Source of the DNA: Betaproteobacteria bacterium UBA6910
GTDB taxonomy: Bacteria > Pseudomonadota > Gammaproteobacteria > Burkholderiales > UBA6910
Direction of reading: 5' to 3'
Length of the DNA stretch: 7,208 nucleotides
Assembly: GCA_002451065.1 (NCBI GenBank)
Contig: DKBC01000319.1
Span: 1,935-9,142 of the forward strand
Under the pieces are notes generated by a model. The model was not told the DNA's origin. It saw nothing but the letters and a program-made list of their open reading frames with translations, and searched no databases. The translations under genes and the position numbers were made by a program. Positions 1 through 7,162 of this stretch are shown here, piece after piece. The number at the start of each line of letters is the position of its first letter. The first letter of the stretch is position 1.

Positions 1-1017
1 GGTCCAGCTGGTGATGCCGAGGATGATGCATAGGAACAGCAGCCGCATGTCCGCGCGCACGGTGACGGTGTCGAACAGCTCGGGACGGTTTTCGATGTAG
101 ACCTGCATCATCAGCACCGAGGCGGCAATCAGGAGCACGCCCGGAATCGAGGAAAGGGTGGTGTACAAGTACTGTATCAAGTCGTCCACCCGGCCCTTGA
201 AGTAGCCGGCCATGATGCCCAGGAGCAAGGCAAAAGGCAGCATCACCAGCGTGGTCAGGGTGCCGATCACCAGGCCGGTGCGAATGCTTTTCAGGGAAAG
301 GTAGAGCACATCCTGCCCCACCTTGTCGGTCCCCAGAACGTGGTACTCCGCCGCCAGCGCCAGCAGTGGGCCGGTGGCCAGGAATGCCACCCCCAGGGTC
401 AGGAGGACCGCGCGCCACGCCAACTCGGTCTCCCCGCGCCGTATTTTGCGCCAGGCTTCCGGCAGCGCCACCCCCCAGCGGCGGCTCAGCCCCCGGCAAA
501 ACGCGACAGCAACCGCGAGCCAGGCCAGGGCGCCGACCGCAACGCCCACCAGAGTCCGGCGGACGATGTCGGGTCCGCGGTCCTCGCCCGGGTTCTCCAG
601 GTTTGCTCCGCCGTATTTCAGCCGGGGATACTCCCGCACGGTCGTCCCGTCGGGAAGCTCCACGGTCTCCTTGGAGAACAGGTGGGTTGCCAGCGGCGCG
701 GAGTAGGTCCGCTCGCTGCGCGTGCGCAACGGCTCGGCCAGCTTGTCGAACAGGCTCAGCACCTCCACCGCGTAGGCCCGGGGCTTCCCCGGCTCGTCGG
801 GCAGGGCCGGCCGGTAGTGGAAAGAATCGAGCACGCCGACCACGACGAAAAACACCAGCACCGTCAGAGCCCCCATGCCGACGCCGCTATGCCCGACCCG
901 GCGCCACGGCGCCAGCAAATGTTCCCGGCGCCGCACATAGAGGGCGAAAGCGATGCCCGTACCGATCAGCAGGAAAACCAGGGCGTCGGTGGCGAGGAGG
1001 AATGGTTTGAATGGCAC
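1..1017 (-). CDS. Peptide-type ABC transporter permease, DppC/YejE-like (C-terminus cut by window edge)
   Basis: This is the second inner-membrane permease of an oligopeptide-type importer. The frame is open for 339 codons and leaves the window before any stop. It shows the OppC/DppC hallmark HVLGTDKVGQDVL at residues 226-238, followed by a membrane segment (about 247-270), GYFKG (271-275), and the VDDLIQ...SSIPG stretch (277-293). The EAA loop that contacts the ATPase should lie beyond the left edge. The usual family member has far fewer residues before the GTD motif. Here about 225 residues precede it, with hydrophobic segments near 8-27, 48-64, 155-174 and 204-222, and a polar stretch near 65-150. 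The start is taken as GTG at 1017, giving VPFKPFLLATD. It lies 10 bases after the preceding permease stop, with GGAG at 1031-1034 as a rather distant ribosome binding site. The family call is firm; the exact start and substrate are not. Confidence 0.9.
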   Translation of the reverse strand, partial: MPFKPFLLATDALVFLLIGTGIAFALYVRRREHLLAPWRRVGHSGVGMGALTVLVFFVVVGVLDSFHYRPALPDEPGKPRAYAVEVLSLFDKLAEPLRTRSERTYSAPLATHLFSKETVELPDGTTVREYPRLKYGGANLENPGEDRGPDIVRRTLVGVAVGALAWLAVAVAFCRGLSRRWGVALPEAWRKIRRGETELAWRAVLLTLGVAFLATGPLLALAAEYHVLGTDKVGQDVLYLSLKSIRTGLVIGTLTTLVMLPFALLLGIMAGYFKGRVDDLIQYLYTTLSSIPGVLLIAASVLMMQVYIENRPELFDTVTVRADMRLLFLCIILGITSWT

Positions 1018-1027
1018 TTGTTTCAGT

Positions 1028-2005
1028 TCACTCCAGTCGGATCCGGGGATCCACCAGGGTGTAGGAGATGTCGGTGAGAATGAGACCCAGGATATAGAGC
1101 ACCGAGCCCAGGAACACCATGGAGCGCACCACCGCGAAATCCTGGGCGTTGATGGCGTCGATGGTATAGCTGCCCAGCCCCGGGATCCCGAAGAAGGATT
1201 CGGTGATGAGGCTGCCCATGAAGAGCAGCGGAATCACCACCACCGCACCGGTCAGGATCGGGATCATGGCGTTCTGCAGCACGTGGCGGAACAGCACCCG
1301 GATTTCCGACATGCCCTTGGCGCGGGCAGTGCGCACGTAGTCCTTGCCCATTTCCTCCAGGAAAATGGTGCGGTACCAGCGGGTGCTGGCGCCCACCCCG
1401 GCGACCACGCCGACCAGGACCGGCAGCACCAGGAACTTGACGCCGGTCGCGCCCTGGGCGTAGCCCGATATGGGCACCAGGTTCCAGAGCTTGGACACGA
1501 GGTACTGCCCGCCGATGATGTAAAAAAGGCCCGAGATGGACATCATGGCGACGCACAGGATCACTCCCGTGAAATCGATGTAGGTGGCCCGGAAAAACGC
1601 CATCAGCAGGGCAAAGGTAACGTACGCAGCCAGCCCTACCAGGAAAACCGGCAGAGCGATGGCCAGGCTCGGCCCCATGCGGTTTATGATCTCGTAGGCG
1701 ATATCCCTTCCATCGTCGGCACGCCCGAAATCGAAGGCAAAGAGCTTCACCGACTTCTCGAAAAAGATGGTCTTGCGCACCTTGTCGGCGCCCGCCGCCC
1801 CGGAATTCCACAGCAGGGGCTGATCGTAGCCGCGCTCCGCCTTCCAACCCTGGATGGCTTCCGGCGTCACCCGCTTGACACCCAGGTGCATGCGCGCCAT
1901 GTCGTCGGGCGAATTCACCACGAAGAACAGCGCAAAGGTGATGACGTTCACCCCGATCAGGATCGGCAGCGCATAGAGCAGGCGGCGGATGATGTAGGCG
2001 ATCAT
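1028..2005 (-). CDS. Peptide-type ABC transporter permease, DppB/YejB-like
   Basis: This is the first inner-membrane permease of the importer, 325 residues. It begins [20 protein letters not shown], typical of the DppB/OppB/YejB family, with the first membrane helix at about 9-30. A polar segment (about 31-110) is followed by further helices near 111-138, 146-168, 190-206, 247-270 and 296-312. The EAA loop that docks on the ATPase is intact around 217-250 (EEMGKDYVRTARAKGMSEI). The protein keeps the family signatures ESFFGIPGLG (269-278) and a C-terminal DPRIRL. The start is ATG at 2005. It overlaps the TGA of the upstream substrate-binding gene as ATGA, which implies translational coupling; no strong Shine-Dalgarno is visible. 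A longer in-frame reading from 2245 exists, but it would encode a low-complexity extension lying inside the upstream gene and is rejected. The transported solute cannot be determined; the family handles peptides and peptide-like compounds. Confidence 0.95.
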   Translation of the reverse strand: MIAYIIRRLLYALPILIGVNVITFALFFVVNSPDDMARMHLGVKRVTPEAIQGWKAERGYDQPLLWNSGAAGADKVRKTIFFEKSVKLFAFDFGRADDGRDIAYEIINRMGPSLAIALPVFLVGLAAYVTFALLMAFFRATYIDFTGVILCVAMMSISGLFYIIGGQYLVSKLWNLVPISGYAQGATGVKFLVLPVLVGVVAGVGASTRWYRTIFLEEMGKDYVRTARAKGMSEIRVLFRHVLQNAMIPILTGAVVVIPLLFMGSLITESFFGIPGLGSYTIDAINAQDFAVVRSMVFLGSVLYILGLILTDISYTLVDPRIRLE

Positions 2006-4173
2006 TTCGCCGCCATCCGTTCCCGCCGGCGATAGGCGATGATCCCCGGGACCAGCAGTACGCCCAGTCCGGTCGCCAGGGCGGCAATCGGCCAAACCAC
2101 CGGCCGGTTCCACTCGATCCGCTTGCGCTCCCGCAGCACGGGATCGACGCGCTGGTACTTCAGCGTGTTGTTGGCGACCTGATTCGGCTTGCGGTTGAAT
2201 ACCCACGCATGATGGAGCGAGAAGTCCTTCGGATTGAAGCCCCACACCCAGGGCGCGTCGCGCTGCAGGATCTGCACCATGCGGTCGATGATCGACTGTC
2301 GCAGGGGGCCGTCAGGCATGTCCTTCATGCGGTCGAACAAGCGATCGTATTCCTCATTGCTGTAATTGGCCGCGTTCTCGCCGCCGAACTGCACCTTGCC
2401 TTGGGGTCCGTACAGCAGGAACAGCAAGTTCTCGGGATCCGGATAGTCGGCATTCCAGCCGAGATAGAACACCTGCGCGTTGCCTTTGCGGATCTTGTCC
2501 TGGAACCGGTTGTAGTCGGTGGAGCGCACCACCAGCTGGACGTCAATCTTGGCGAACTGCTTCTGCAGCCAGTCGAGCCGCGACTTGGACCCGACGCCGC
2601 CCGCCGTGGTGTCGAGATTGATGAGCAGCGGCTGCCCGGTCTTTTCGTCGCGGCCGTTGGGATAGCCCGCCTCGGCCAGGAGCCGGCGCGCAATTTCAGC
2701 GGATTTGCGCCTCGCACTCCCGTCCACCCAATCATATACATGGGGATTGATGCCGGCCTCACCGGCTTGATAACCGAAAATGCCCGGCGGAATCGGTCCC
2801 ATGCCGGGCAGCCCGCGGCCATTGGCAAAGATGCTGATGAATTCCTCCTGGTCGATGGCGACAGAAATGGCCAGCCTGAGCTTGCGCGCCCGCTCTCCCC
2901 CTGGAGCGCCGACCACCGGATCCAGCATGTTGAAGCCCATGTAGAAGATGGAGGTCGCCACCGAGGTCTCGAGCCGGATCCCCTGGTCGCGCATGGCATC
3001 GGTGAGAGCGACATCGCCGGTACTGGTCATCTGCACCGTTTGGTCGAAGTTGTCGTTGCTGATGCCCGAAGCATCGTAATAACCCTGCAGGAACTTGTTC
3101 CAGTAGGGGATCCCTTCCTTTTCCAGGGTGAAGACAACCTTCTCGATGAACGGCAGGGGCTTGCCGGCATCAGCCAGCAATCCTTTTTCCGCGTCTCCGG
3201 GCGCGCCCTCCGCGGGGTAGGTCTCGCCCCCGAAGTTCGGATTGCGCTCAAGCTGCATGACCTGATTGGGATTGTTCTCCGTCAGCATGTAAGGTCCCGT
3301 GCCCACCGGGTACCAATCGAAGGTGATGTTCTTCTCGGCCAGACCCGGCTGCGAATAGAAGCGATCGGCTTCCCAGGGAATCGGAGAGAAAAAAGGCATC
3401 GCAAGCCAGAAGATGAATTGGGAATACACGCCCCGGATGCGGATGCGGTAGGTGTACTTGTCCACGACTTCCACACCCTTCAACGGAAATTGTTTGAGGT
3501 CGAGGTAACCGTCCTTCGGGATGGAACTCGCCGCTTGCCGCAGGTTTTCGGCATATTCCTTGAGGCCGACCACGTGCTGGCTCATGAGGCCCAGAATCGG
3601 CGAGTGCAGCCGTGGATGTGCCAGCCGCCGGATCTGGTAGGCATAGTCCGCGGCCACCAACTCCCGCGTGCCGGTGGTCCGGAAATCCGCGAGGGTGTGG
3701 ATGTTCTCCAAATCCCGCTTTGCGAGGTTGAAATACAGCGGCTTCCCCGCCCCATCCTTGGCAAAGGCCGGGTGCGGCTGGTAAAGAATGCCGGGCTTGA
3801 TCCTGATTTCGTAAACGCTGTAATCCACGCTGCGCGGGTCGGCCCCGGCGCCCAGCTCCTTCCCCCCGGCATCGTAAAGCCGCGGCTGCGGCACCTCCTC
3901 CGCTCCAAACGGGATCAGGGTGAAGGGCCGCTTGAGATAGTGGTACTGGAGCGGTGGCTGATAGATCTGGTTGATGAAGACGTACTCGTTCTCGCTGTAG
4001 GCCTGCACCGGGTCCAGGTGCTTTGGCCGCTCGGAGAAGGAAGTGTAGAGGATGTTGGCCAAGGCATCCCGCGCCGGATAGGGATTGTTCCAGGATTGGC
4101 CGCCGCAGCCTACCAGCACCGCGATGGCGGCACCGACGCCAAAGCGCGTCGCGAATCGTAGAGTTTCCGTCAT
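2002..4173 (-). CDS. ABC transporter substrate-binding lipoprotein, family 5 (SBP_bac_5), with C-terminal membrane segment
   Basis: This is the extracytoplasmic solute receptor of the importer, 723 residues. Most family-5 binding proteins are nearer 500-600. The N-terminus is a lipoprotein signal: a basic residue at 10, a hydrophobic core at 12-22, and lipobox LVGC with the acylated Cys at 23, followed by Gly. Family features include [15 protein letters not shown] (47-61), GTGPYMLTE (291-299), the [14 protein letters not shown] region (432-445), and [13 protein letters not shown] (573-585). Residues 693-713 (from [11 protein letters not shown] onward) are strongly hydrophobic and are followed by [10 protein letters not shown], so the C-terminus looks like a membrane helix with a basic cytoplasmic tail. 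It is the first gene of the operon. Its TGA overlaps the next ATG. The start at 4173 is chosen because the signal peptide needs it; no Shine-Dalgarno precedes it. Oligopeptides, peptidyl nucleosides or similar solutes are plausible substrates; I cannot choose between them. Confidence 0.95.
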   Translation of the reverse strand: MTETLRFATRFGVGAAIAVLVGCGGQSWNNPYPARDALANILYTSFSERPKHLDPVQAYSENEYVFINQIYQPPLQYHYLKRPFTLIPFGAEEVPQPRLYDAGGKELGAGADPRSVDYSVYEIRIKPGILYQPHPAFAKDGAGKPLYFNLAKRDLENIHTLADFRTTGTRELVAADYAYQIRRLAHPRLHSPILGLMSQHVVGLKEYAENLRQAASSIPKDGYLDLKQFPLKGVEVVDKYTYRIRIRGVYSQFIFWLAMPFFSPIPWEADRFYSQPGLAEKNITFDWYPVGTGPYMLTENNPNQVMQLERNPNFGGETYPAEGAPGDAEKGLLADAGKPLPFIEKVVFTLEKEGIPYWNKFLQGYYDASGISNDNFDQTVQMTSTGDVALTDAMRDQGIRLETSVATSIFYMGFNMLDPVVGAPGGERARKLRLAISVAIDQEEFISIFANGRGLPGMGPIPPGIFGYQAGEAGINPHVYDWVDGSARRKSAEIARRLLAEAGYPNGRDEKTGQPLLINLDTTAGGVGSKSRLDWLQKQFAKIDVQLVVRSTDYNRFQDKIRKGNAQVFYLGWNADYPDPENLLFLLYGPQGKVQFGGENAANYSNEEYDRLFDRMKDMPDGPLRQSIIDRMVQILQRDAPWVWGFNPKDFSLHHAWVFNRKPNQVANNTLKYQRVDPVLRERKRIEWNRPVVWPIAALATGLGVLLVPGIIAYRRRERMAAK

Positions 4174-4181
4174 GGCCGGTC

Positions 4182-4210
4182 AGTGTAGCCAAAGCTCCCG
4201 AAGCAGTCAC
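4182..4210 (-). promoter_or_regulatory. Candidate sigma-70 promoter for the ABC transporter operon
   Basis: On the minus strand, GTGACT (4210-4205, four of six matches to TTGACA) is followed after exactly 17 bases by TACACT (4187-4182, four of six matches to TATAAT). Only 8 bases separate the -10 from the ATG at 4173. Transcription would therefore start within a base or two of the start codon, giving a leaderless or nearly leaderless mRNA. This fits the absence of a Shine-Dalgarno there. It is a prediction from base matching only. Confidence 0.4.
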
Positions 4211-4239
4211 CCGTGGGAGGGAGGCGCGGCAAAATCCGC

Positions 4240-4245
4240 TATAAT
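4240..4245 (+). promoter_or_regulatory. Candidate fabI promoter -10 element
   Basis: TATAAT at 4240-4245 is a perfect sigma-70 -10. It would place the start of transcription near 4252 and leave a leader of roughly 28 bases before the fabI ATG. No acceptable -35 appears 16-18 bases upstream (the bases there are purine-rich, around GGGAGGGAGG), and there is no TG extension. The promoter may depend on an activator or be moderate in strength. Confidence 0.5.
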
Positions 4246-4279
4246 CCGCTCTGCTTTAGCCACCCGAACGACAATCACC

Positions 4280-5065
4280 ATGGGATTCCTGGCCAACAAG
4301 AACGTGCTGATCGCGGGGCTCCTGAGCCACCGTTCCATCGCCTACGGCATTGCCAAGGCGATGCAGCGCGAGGGAGCGCGTCTTGCCTTCACCTATCAGG
4401 GCGAGGGCGTCAAGGATCGCATTCTCAAGCTGACCGAGGAATTTGGCGCTCCACCGATCTTCTCCTGCGACGTTGCCAGCGACGAGGAGATCGAACGTCT
4501 GCTCCAAGATCTCGGCGCAGTCTGGGACGGCCTGGACTGCGTGGTGCATTCCATCGCCTACGCGCCGCGGGAGGCGCTGGCGGGCGACTTCCTGGAAAAC
4601 ATCAGCCGCGAAGCCTTTCGTGTCGCCCACGACATCAGCTCCTACAGCTTTGCGGCCCTCGCCAAAGCCGCTTTACCCATGATGGAAGGCCGCCAGGGAT
4701 CCCTGCTCACGCTGAGTTACCTGGGTGCGGTGCGCACCATGCCCCACTACAACGTCATGGGGCTCGCCAAAGCCAGCCTGGAGGCCAACGTCCGATTTTC
4801 GGCGGCGAGCCTTGGCCCCAGGGGCATCCGCGTCAATGCCATTTCCGCCGGCCCGATCAAGACCCTGGCCGCGGCGGGCGTATCGAACTTCTCCAAGCTG
4901 CTGGGGTACAACGAGCGCCATGCGCCGCTTCGTCGCAATGTCACTATCGAGGAAGTGGGAAACGCCGCCGCGTTTCTCGCCAGTGACCTCGCGAGCGGCA
5001 TCACCGGGCACATCCTTTACGTGGACGGCGGTTTCAACATCACCGCGTTGGGAAGCGCCGACTGA
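4280..5065 (+). CDS. fabI: Enoyl-[acyl-carrier-protein] reductase (NADH), FabI
   Basis: This cytoplasmic enzyme reduces trans-2-enoyl-ACP to acyl-ACP, the last step of each type II fatty-acid elongation cycle. The protein has 261 residues (E. coli FabI 262) and aligns with it almost without gaps by eye. It begins [13 protein letters not shown]. The nucleotide-binding segment has G13 and S19-I20-A21, with Q40 and D64 as in E. coli. The catalytic set Y147, Y157 and K164 has the same spacing as E. coli Y146/Y156/K163 and sits in LTLSYLGA and [27 protein letters not shown] (187-198) and VDGGFN (248-253) are also conserved. The residue matching E. coli G93, a known triclosan and diazaborine resistance site, is Ala (SIAYAP, 91-96). 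The ATG at 4280 matches the family start; no Shine-Dalgarno is apparent before it. The gene is monocistronic, divergent from the transporter and convergent with ppiD. Confidence 0.98.
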   Translation: MGFLANKNVLIAGLLSHRSIAYGIAKAMQREGARLAFTYQGEGVKDRILKLTEEFGAPPIFSCDVASDEEIERLLQDLGAVWDGLDCVVHSIAYAPREALAGDFLENISREAFRVAHDISSYSFAALAKAALPMMEGRQGSLLTLSYLGAVRTMPHYNVMGLAKASLEANVRFSAASLGPRGIRVNAISAGPIKTLAAAGVSNFSKLLGYNERHAPLRRNVTIEEVGNAAAFLASDLASGITGHILYVDGGFNITALGSAD

Positions 5066-5093
5066 TCTCCCCGGGTGTCCCGCCCCCGGGCGC
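5066..5093. terminator. Short convergent spacer with GC hairpin (possible shared terminator)
   Basis: Only 28 bases separate the stop codons of the convergent genes fabI and ppiD. CCCGGG at 5070-5075 can pair with CCCGGG at 5085-5090 around a 9-base loop. No T-run follows on either strand, so this is not a classical intrinsic terminator. Each CCCGGG is also self-complementary, which weakens the call. Confidence 0.25.
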
Positions 5094-6992
5094 CTACTTC
5101 TTCTGGATCTGTTCCAGGCGGGTCTTCACCCCCTCCTGTTCCCGAGCGCTTTTCACGTAAGCCGCCACCTGCTGCTGCGCCACCAATTGGCGAAGCTGCT
5201 CTCCGTAAGTCCTGCGCTGGGCATCGGTCGGCGGTGGCGCTTCCTGCACCTTGCTGATCCGCACCACCTGATAGCCCCCCCCGGGCACATCCAATCCCAC
5301 GTATGCCGGGAGCTTTGTTGCGCTGGCGCGGAAAACCAGCCGGATCGCCGGGTCTGCGAGAACTGCAGGGCGCTGGCGGGAGATCATTTGGGTGTCGCCC
5401 CACTTCAATCCCGCTTCCTCTCCCTGCTGCAGCTTGGCCAGCGCTTCCCTGCCCTGGGCCGCCGCCATCTCTTCCGCCTGCTTGCGCTGGAGTTTCTTGG
5501 TGATATCGTCCTTGACTTCGTCAAAGGCGCGCATCGACGCGGGCTTGTACTCCAGCACCCGCGCGGACACCAGAGTATTGGGAGCAACCTCGATGGCCTC
5601 GGTGTTGCGCTTGTTCTTCAGCACCTCGTCGGAAAACACGGCCGCCAGCATCTTGTCAGTGGCCGGGAATACGGCATTGGCTCCGTCGCGACCGATCCAA
5701 TCGGACTTATCCAGCGAGAGCTTGAGAGCATCCGCGGCGGGCTTGAGGCTGTCTGACTGCTCGTACACAAGGTTGCTGAATTGGTCGGCCACCTCCGCGA
5801 ATTTCGTCCCCGCCCTCTGCCGCTTCAGGTTCTGCTCAATCTGGGGAGTCGCCTCCTGAAGAGACCGGGTCTTGGCCGGCCGAATGTCGGTCAGCTTGAT
5901 GACATGGAAGCCGAACTCTGATTCCACGGGCCCCTGGATCTCGTCCTTCTTCATGGAGAACACCGCGTTCTCGAACGGCTCCACCATTGCGCCCCGCTGG
6001 AAGAATCCCAGGTCGCCACCCCCGGAAGCCGACCCCGGATCCTGGGAATGCTGCTTGGCCAGTTCGCCGAACGTCGCGGGAGACTTGATGGCCTGCTTGG
6101 TCAGGTCCTCAGCCTTCTCCCGTGCGGCCTTGCGCTCGCCATCGGTGGCCGTGGCGGAGACAGTAACGAGTATGTGGCTTGCCTTGCGCTCTTCCGGTTG
6201 ACCGAATTCGCTCTGGTGCTCGTCGTAGTACTTTTTGATCTCCTCGGGACTCACCTTGATGTCCCTGGACAACACGTCCGGGGAGAGCGTCAGGTACTCC
6301 AGCCGGACCTGCTCCGGAGTTTCAAATTCCTTCCGATTGCTCTCGTAATACGCCTTGACCGATTCCGGGTCGACCTTTGCCTGGTCCAAAAACTGCTCGG
6401 GTGTCAGCCGCGCGATGCCGACCTCCCTTTGCTGCTCTCCCAGCGCAATCATCCGGTCCACCACGGCCTGAGGGACGAACACCGCGGCATTCAGCGGATC
6501 CTGGAGTTTCTGCACCATCACCTGCTGCCTAACCCGCTGTTCGAACCCCAAAGGCGTCATACCCTGGTTGCGCAGGACGTACTCGTAGCGCTCCTTGGAA
6601 AACTTTCCGTCCTTCTGAAAAGCCTCGATTCCCTGGATCAGCGACACCAGCTCGGCGTCGGTTACCACCAGCCGAAAATCCGCCGCCCGCTGCGCCAGGG
6701 CCCGCTGGTTGATGACATCCTCGAGGATTGCGCGGCGAACCTCGGGATTCTCCAGAATCGCCGGATCAAAGTTGCGGCCGAGCACCGAGCGCATTTGCTC
6801 CTGCCGGTCACGAACCGCCTGCTCGTATTCCTGGCGCGTAATCCGATAGCTACCCACTTCGGCGACAAACTCGCCGCCCCCGCCCCGCTGGTAGTAATCG
6901 ACGCCAAACAGCGCAAACGGAATGATAAGAATGGCCAGGATGATCTTGGCGGCAAGCTTGCCGACCCGTTTTTCCCTAATCAACTCGAACAT
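5094..6992 (-). CDS. ppiD: Membrane-anchored periplasmic parvulin-type folding factor, PpiD (SurA N-domain family)
   Basis: PpiD is an inner-membrane chaperone that faces the periplasm and is associated in E. coli with the Sec translocon, receiving newly exported proteins. The protein has 632 residues (E. coli PpiD about 623). A short basic N-terminus (MFELIREKRVGK) leads into one membrane helix at about 14-34 without a cleavage site. A SurA-like N-domain follows (about 35-200), then a charged helical linker. The parvulin domain spans about 268-370: KASHILV (270-276), GGGDLGFFQRGAMVEPFENAVF (324-345), and GFHVIKL (361-367). A second, more divergent rotamase-like region and a Gln/Arg-rich helical tail complete it. 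H273 and H363 keep the two parvulin histidines; whether isomerase activity remains is uncertain, since the E. coli domain is reported inactive. The ATG at 6992 has GGGAAG 7 bases upstream. It follows the tRNA terminator and converges on fabI. Confidence 0.95.
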   Translation of the reverse strand: MFELIREKRVGKLAAKIILAILIIPFALFGVDYYQRGGGGEFVAEVGSYRITRQEYEQAVRDRQEQMRSVLGRNFDPAILENPEVRRAILEDVINQRALAQRAADFRLVVTDAELVSLIQGIEAFQKDGKFSKERYEYVLRNQGMTPLGFEQRVRQQVMVQKLQDPLNAAVFVPQAVVDRMIALGEQQREVGIARLTPEQFLDQAKVDPESVKAYYESNRKEFETPEQVRLEYLTLSPDVLSRDIKVSPEEIKKYYDEHQSEFGQPEERKASHILVTVSATATDGERKAAREKAEDLTKQAIKSPATFGELAKQHSQDPGSASGGGDLGFFQRGAMVEPFENAVFSMKKDEIQGPVESEFGFHVIKLTDIRPAKTRSLQEATPQIEQNLKRQRAGTKFAEVADQFSNLVYEQSDSLKPAADALKLSLDKSDWIGRDGANAVFPATDKMLAAVFSDEVLKNKRNTEAIEVAPNTLVSARVLEYKPASMRAFDEVKDDITKKLQRKQAEEMAAAQGREALAKLQQGEEAGLKWGDTQMISRQRPAVLADPAIRLVFRASATKLPAYVGLDVPGGGYQVVRISKVQEAPPPTDAQRRTYGEQLRQLVAQQQVAAYVKSAREQEGVKTRLEQIQKK

Positions 6993-7039
6993 TTAGTGTC
7001 TTCCCAAGAATCCGGCATTAAGCGCCCACAATAAAAAAA
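6993..7039 (-). other. Spacer between tRNA terminator and ppiD start
   Basis: These 47 bases carry the ppiD ribosome binding site (GGGAAG, 7005-7000) but no convincing -35/-10 pair. TTGTGG and GATTCT occur but are only 13 bases apart. ppiD may use an atypical promoter here, or depend on read-through of the tRNA terminator from upstream transcription. Confidence 0.5.
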
Positions 7040-7064
7040 GGCGAACTCGTGTTCGCCTTTTTTT
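7033..7064. terminator. Strong symmetric intrinsic terminator after the tRNA genes
   Basis: A perfect 7-base-pair stem, GGCGAAC (7040-7046) with GTTCGCC (7051-7057), closes a 4-base loop. It is flanked by A7 at 7033-7039 and T7 at 7058-7064. Read on the minus strand it ends the tRNA-Val/tRNA-Asp transcript 9 bases after the tRNA-Asp CCA. The A and T tracts make it look functional on both strands. Confidence 0.9.
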
Positions 7065-7073
7065 CGCGTCAAT

Positions 7074-7150
7074 TGGCGGAGTGGACGGGACTCGAACCCG
7101 CGACCCCCGGCGTGACAGGCCGGTATGCTAACCAACTGAACTACCACTCC
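7074..7150 (-). tRNA. tRNA-Asp (anticodon GUC)
   Basis: This is a complete 77-base tRNA with encoded CCA (7076-7074). The acceptor stem GGAGTGG/CCACTCC pairs fully, with discriminator G73. The anticodon stem CCGGC/GCCGG is perfect, and the loop CTGTCAC gives GUC at 7116-7114. The T-arm is GCGGG-TTCGAGT-CCCGT. The D-stem GTTC/GCAT has a mismatch at 12-23 (U with C) where E. coli tRNA-Asp has U-A. It lies 12 bases downstream of tRNA-Val in the same transcript and is followed by the terminator. Confidence 0.97.
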
Positions 7151-7162
7151 AAAAATCAAATG

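Larger units (their letters stand above)
4174..4279. other. Divergent intergenic region between the ABC transporter operon and fabI
   Basis: This 106-base spacer separates two divergent start codons and must carry control signals for both sides unless promoters lie inside the genes. It holds a consensus -10 for fabI, a plausible promoter for the transporter operon, and an 8-base direct repeat AATCCGCT at 4233-4240 and 4243-4250 that flanks and partly covers the fabI -10. I see no convincing operator palindrome or riboswitch-like structure. Confidence 0.7.

Noticed and set aside
323..1077. Overlapping plus-strand frames at the left end (127, 245 and 214 codons)
   Set aside because: They are Arg/Pro/Ala-rich shadow translations opposite the partial DppC/YejE-type permease.
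953..2035. 360-codon plus-strand frame across the permease genes
   Set aside because: It is antisense to a permease with an intact EAA loop, and its His/Asp/Gln/Arg-rich translation is typical of a shadow frame.
1028..2245. Longer start for the first permease, adding 80 residues
   Set aside because: The extension lies inside the binding-protein gene and has no membrane or signal character. The ATG at 2005 with an ATGA overlap gives the typical family N-terminus.
2209..4161. 650-codon open frame antisense to the substrate-binding protein gene
   Set aside because: Its translation lacks any recognisable domain and is rich in His, Arg, Val and Gly. The opposite strand encodes a clear family-5 protein over the same span. 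Long antisense frames are common in GC-rich genes.
4085..4279. Longer start for fabI, adding 65 residues
   Set aside because: It overlaps the divergent binding-protein gene and both promoter candidates. FabI proteins start at MGFL, which is at 4280.
6048..7034. 328-codon plus-strand frame antisense to ppiD
   Set aside because: It shows no family features, and ppiD on the other strand explains the reading frame bias.
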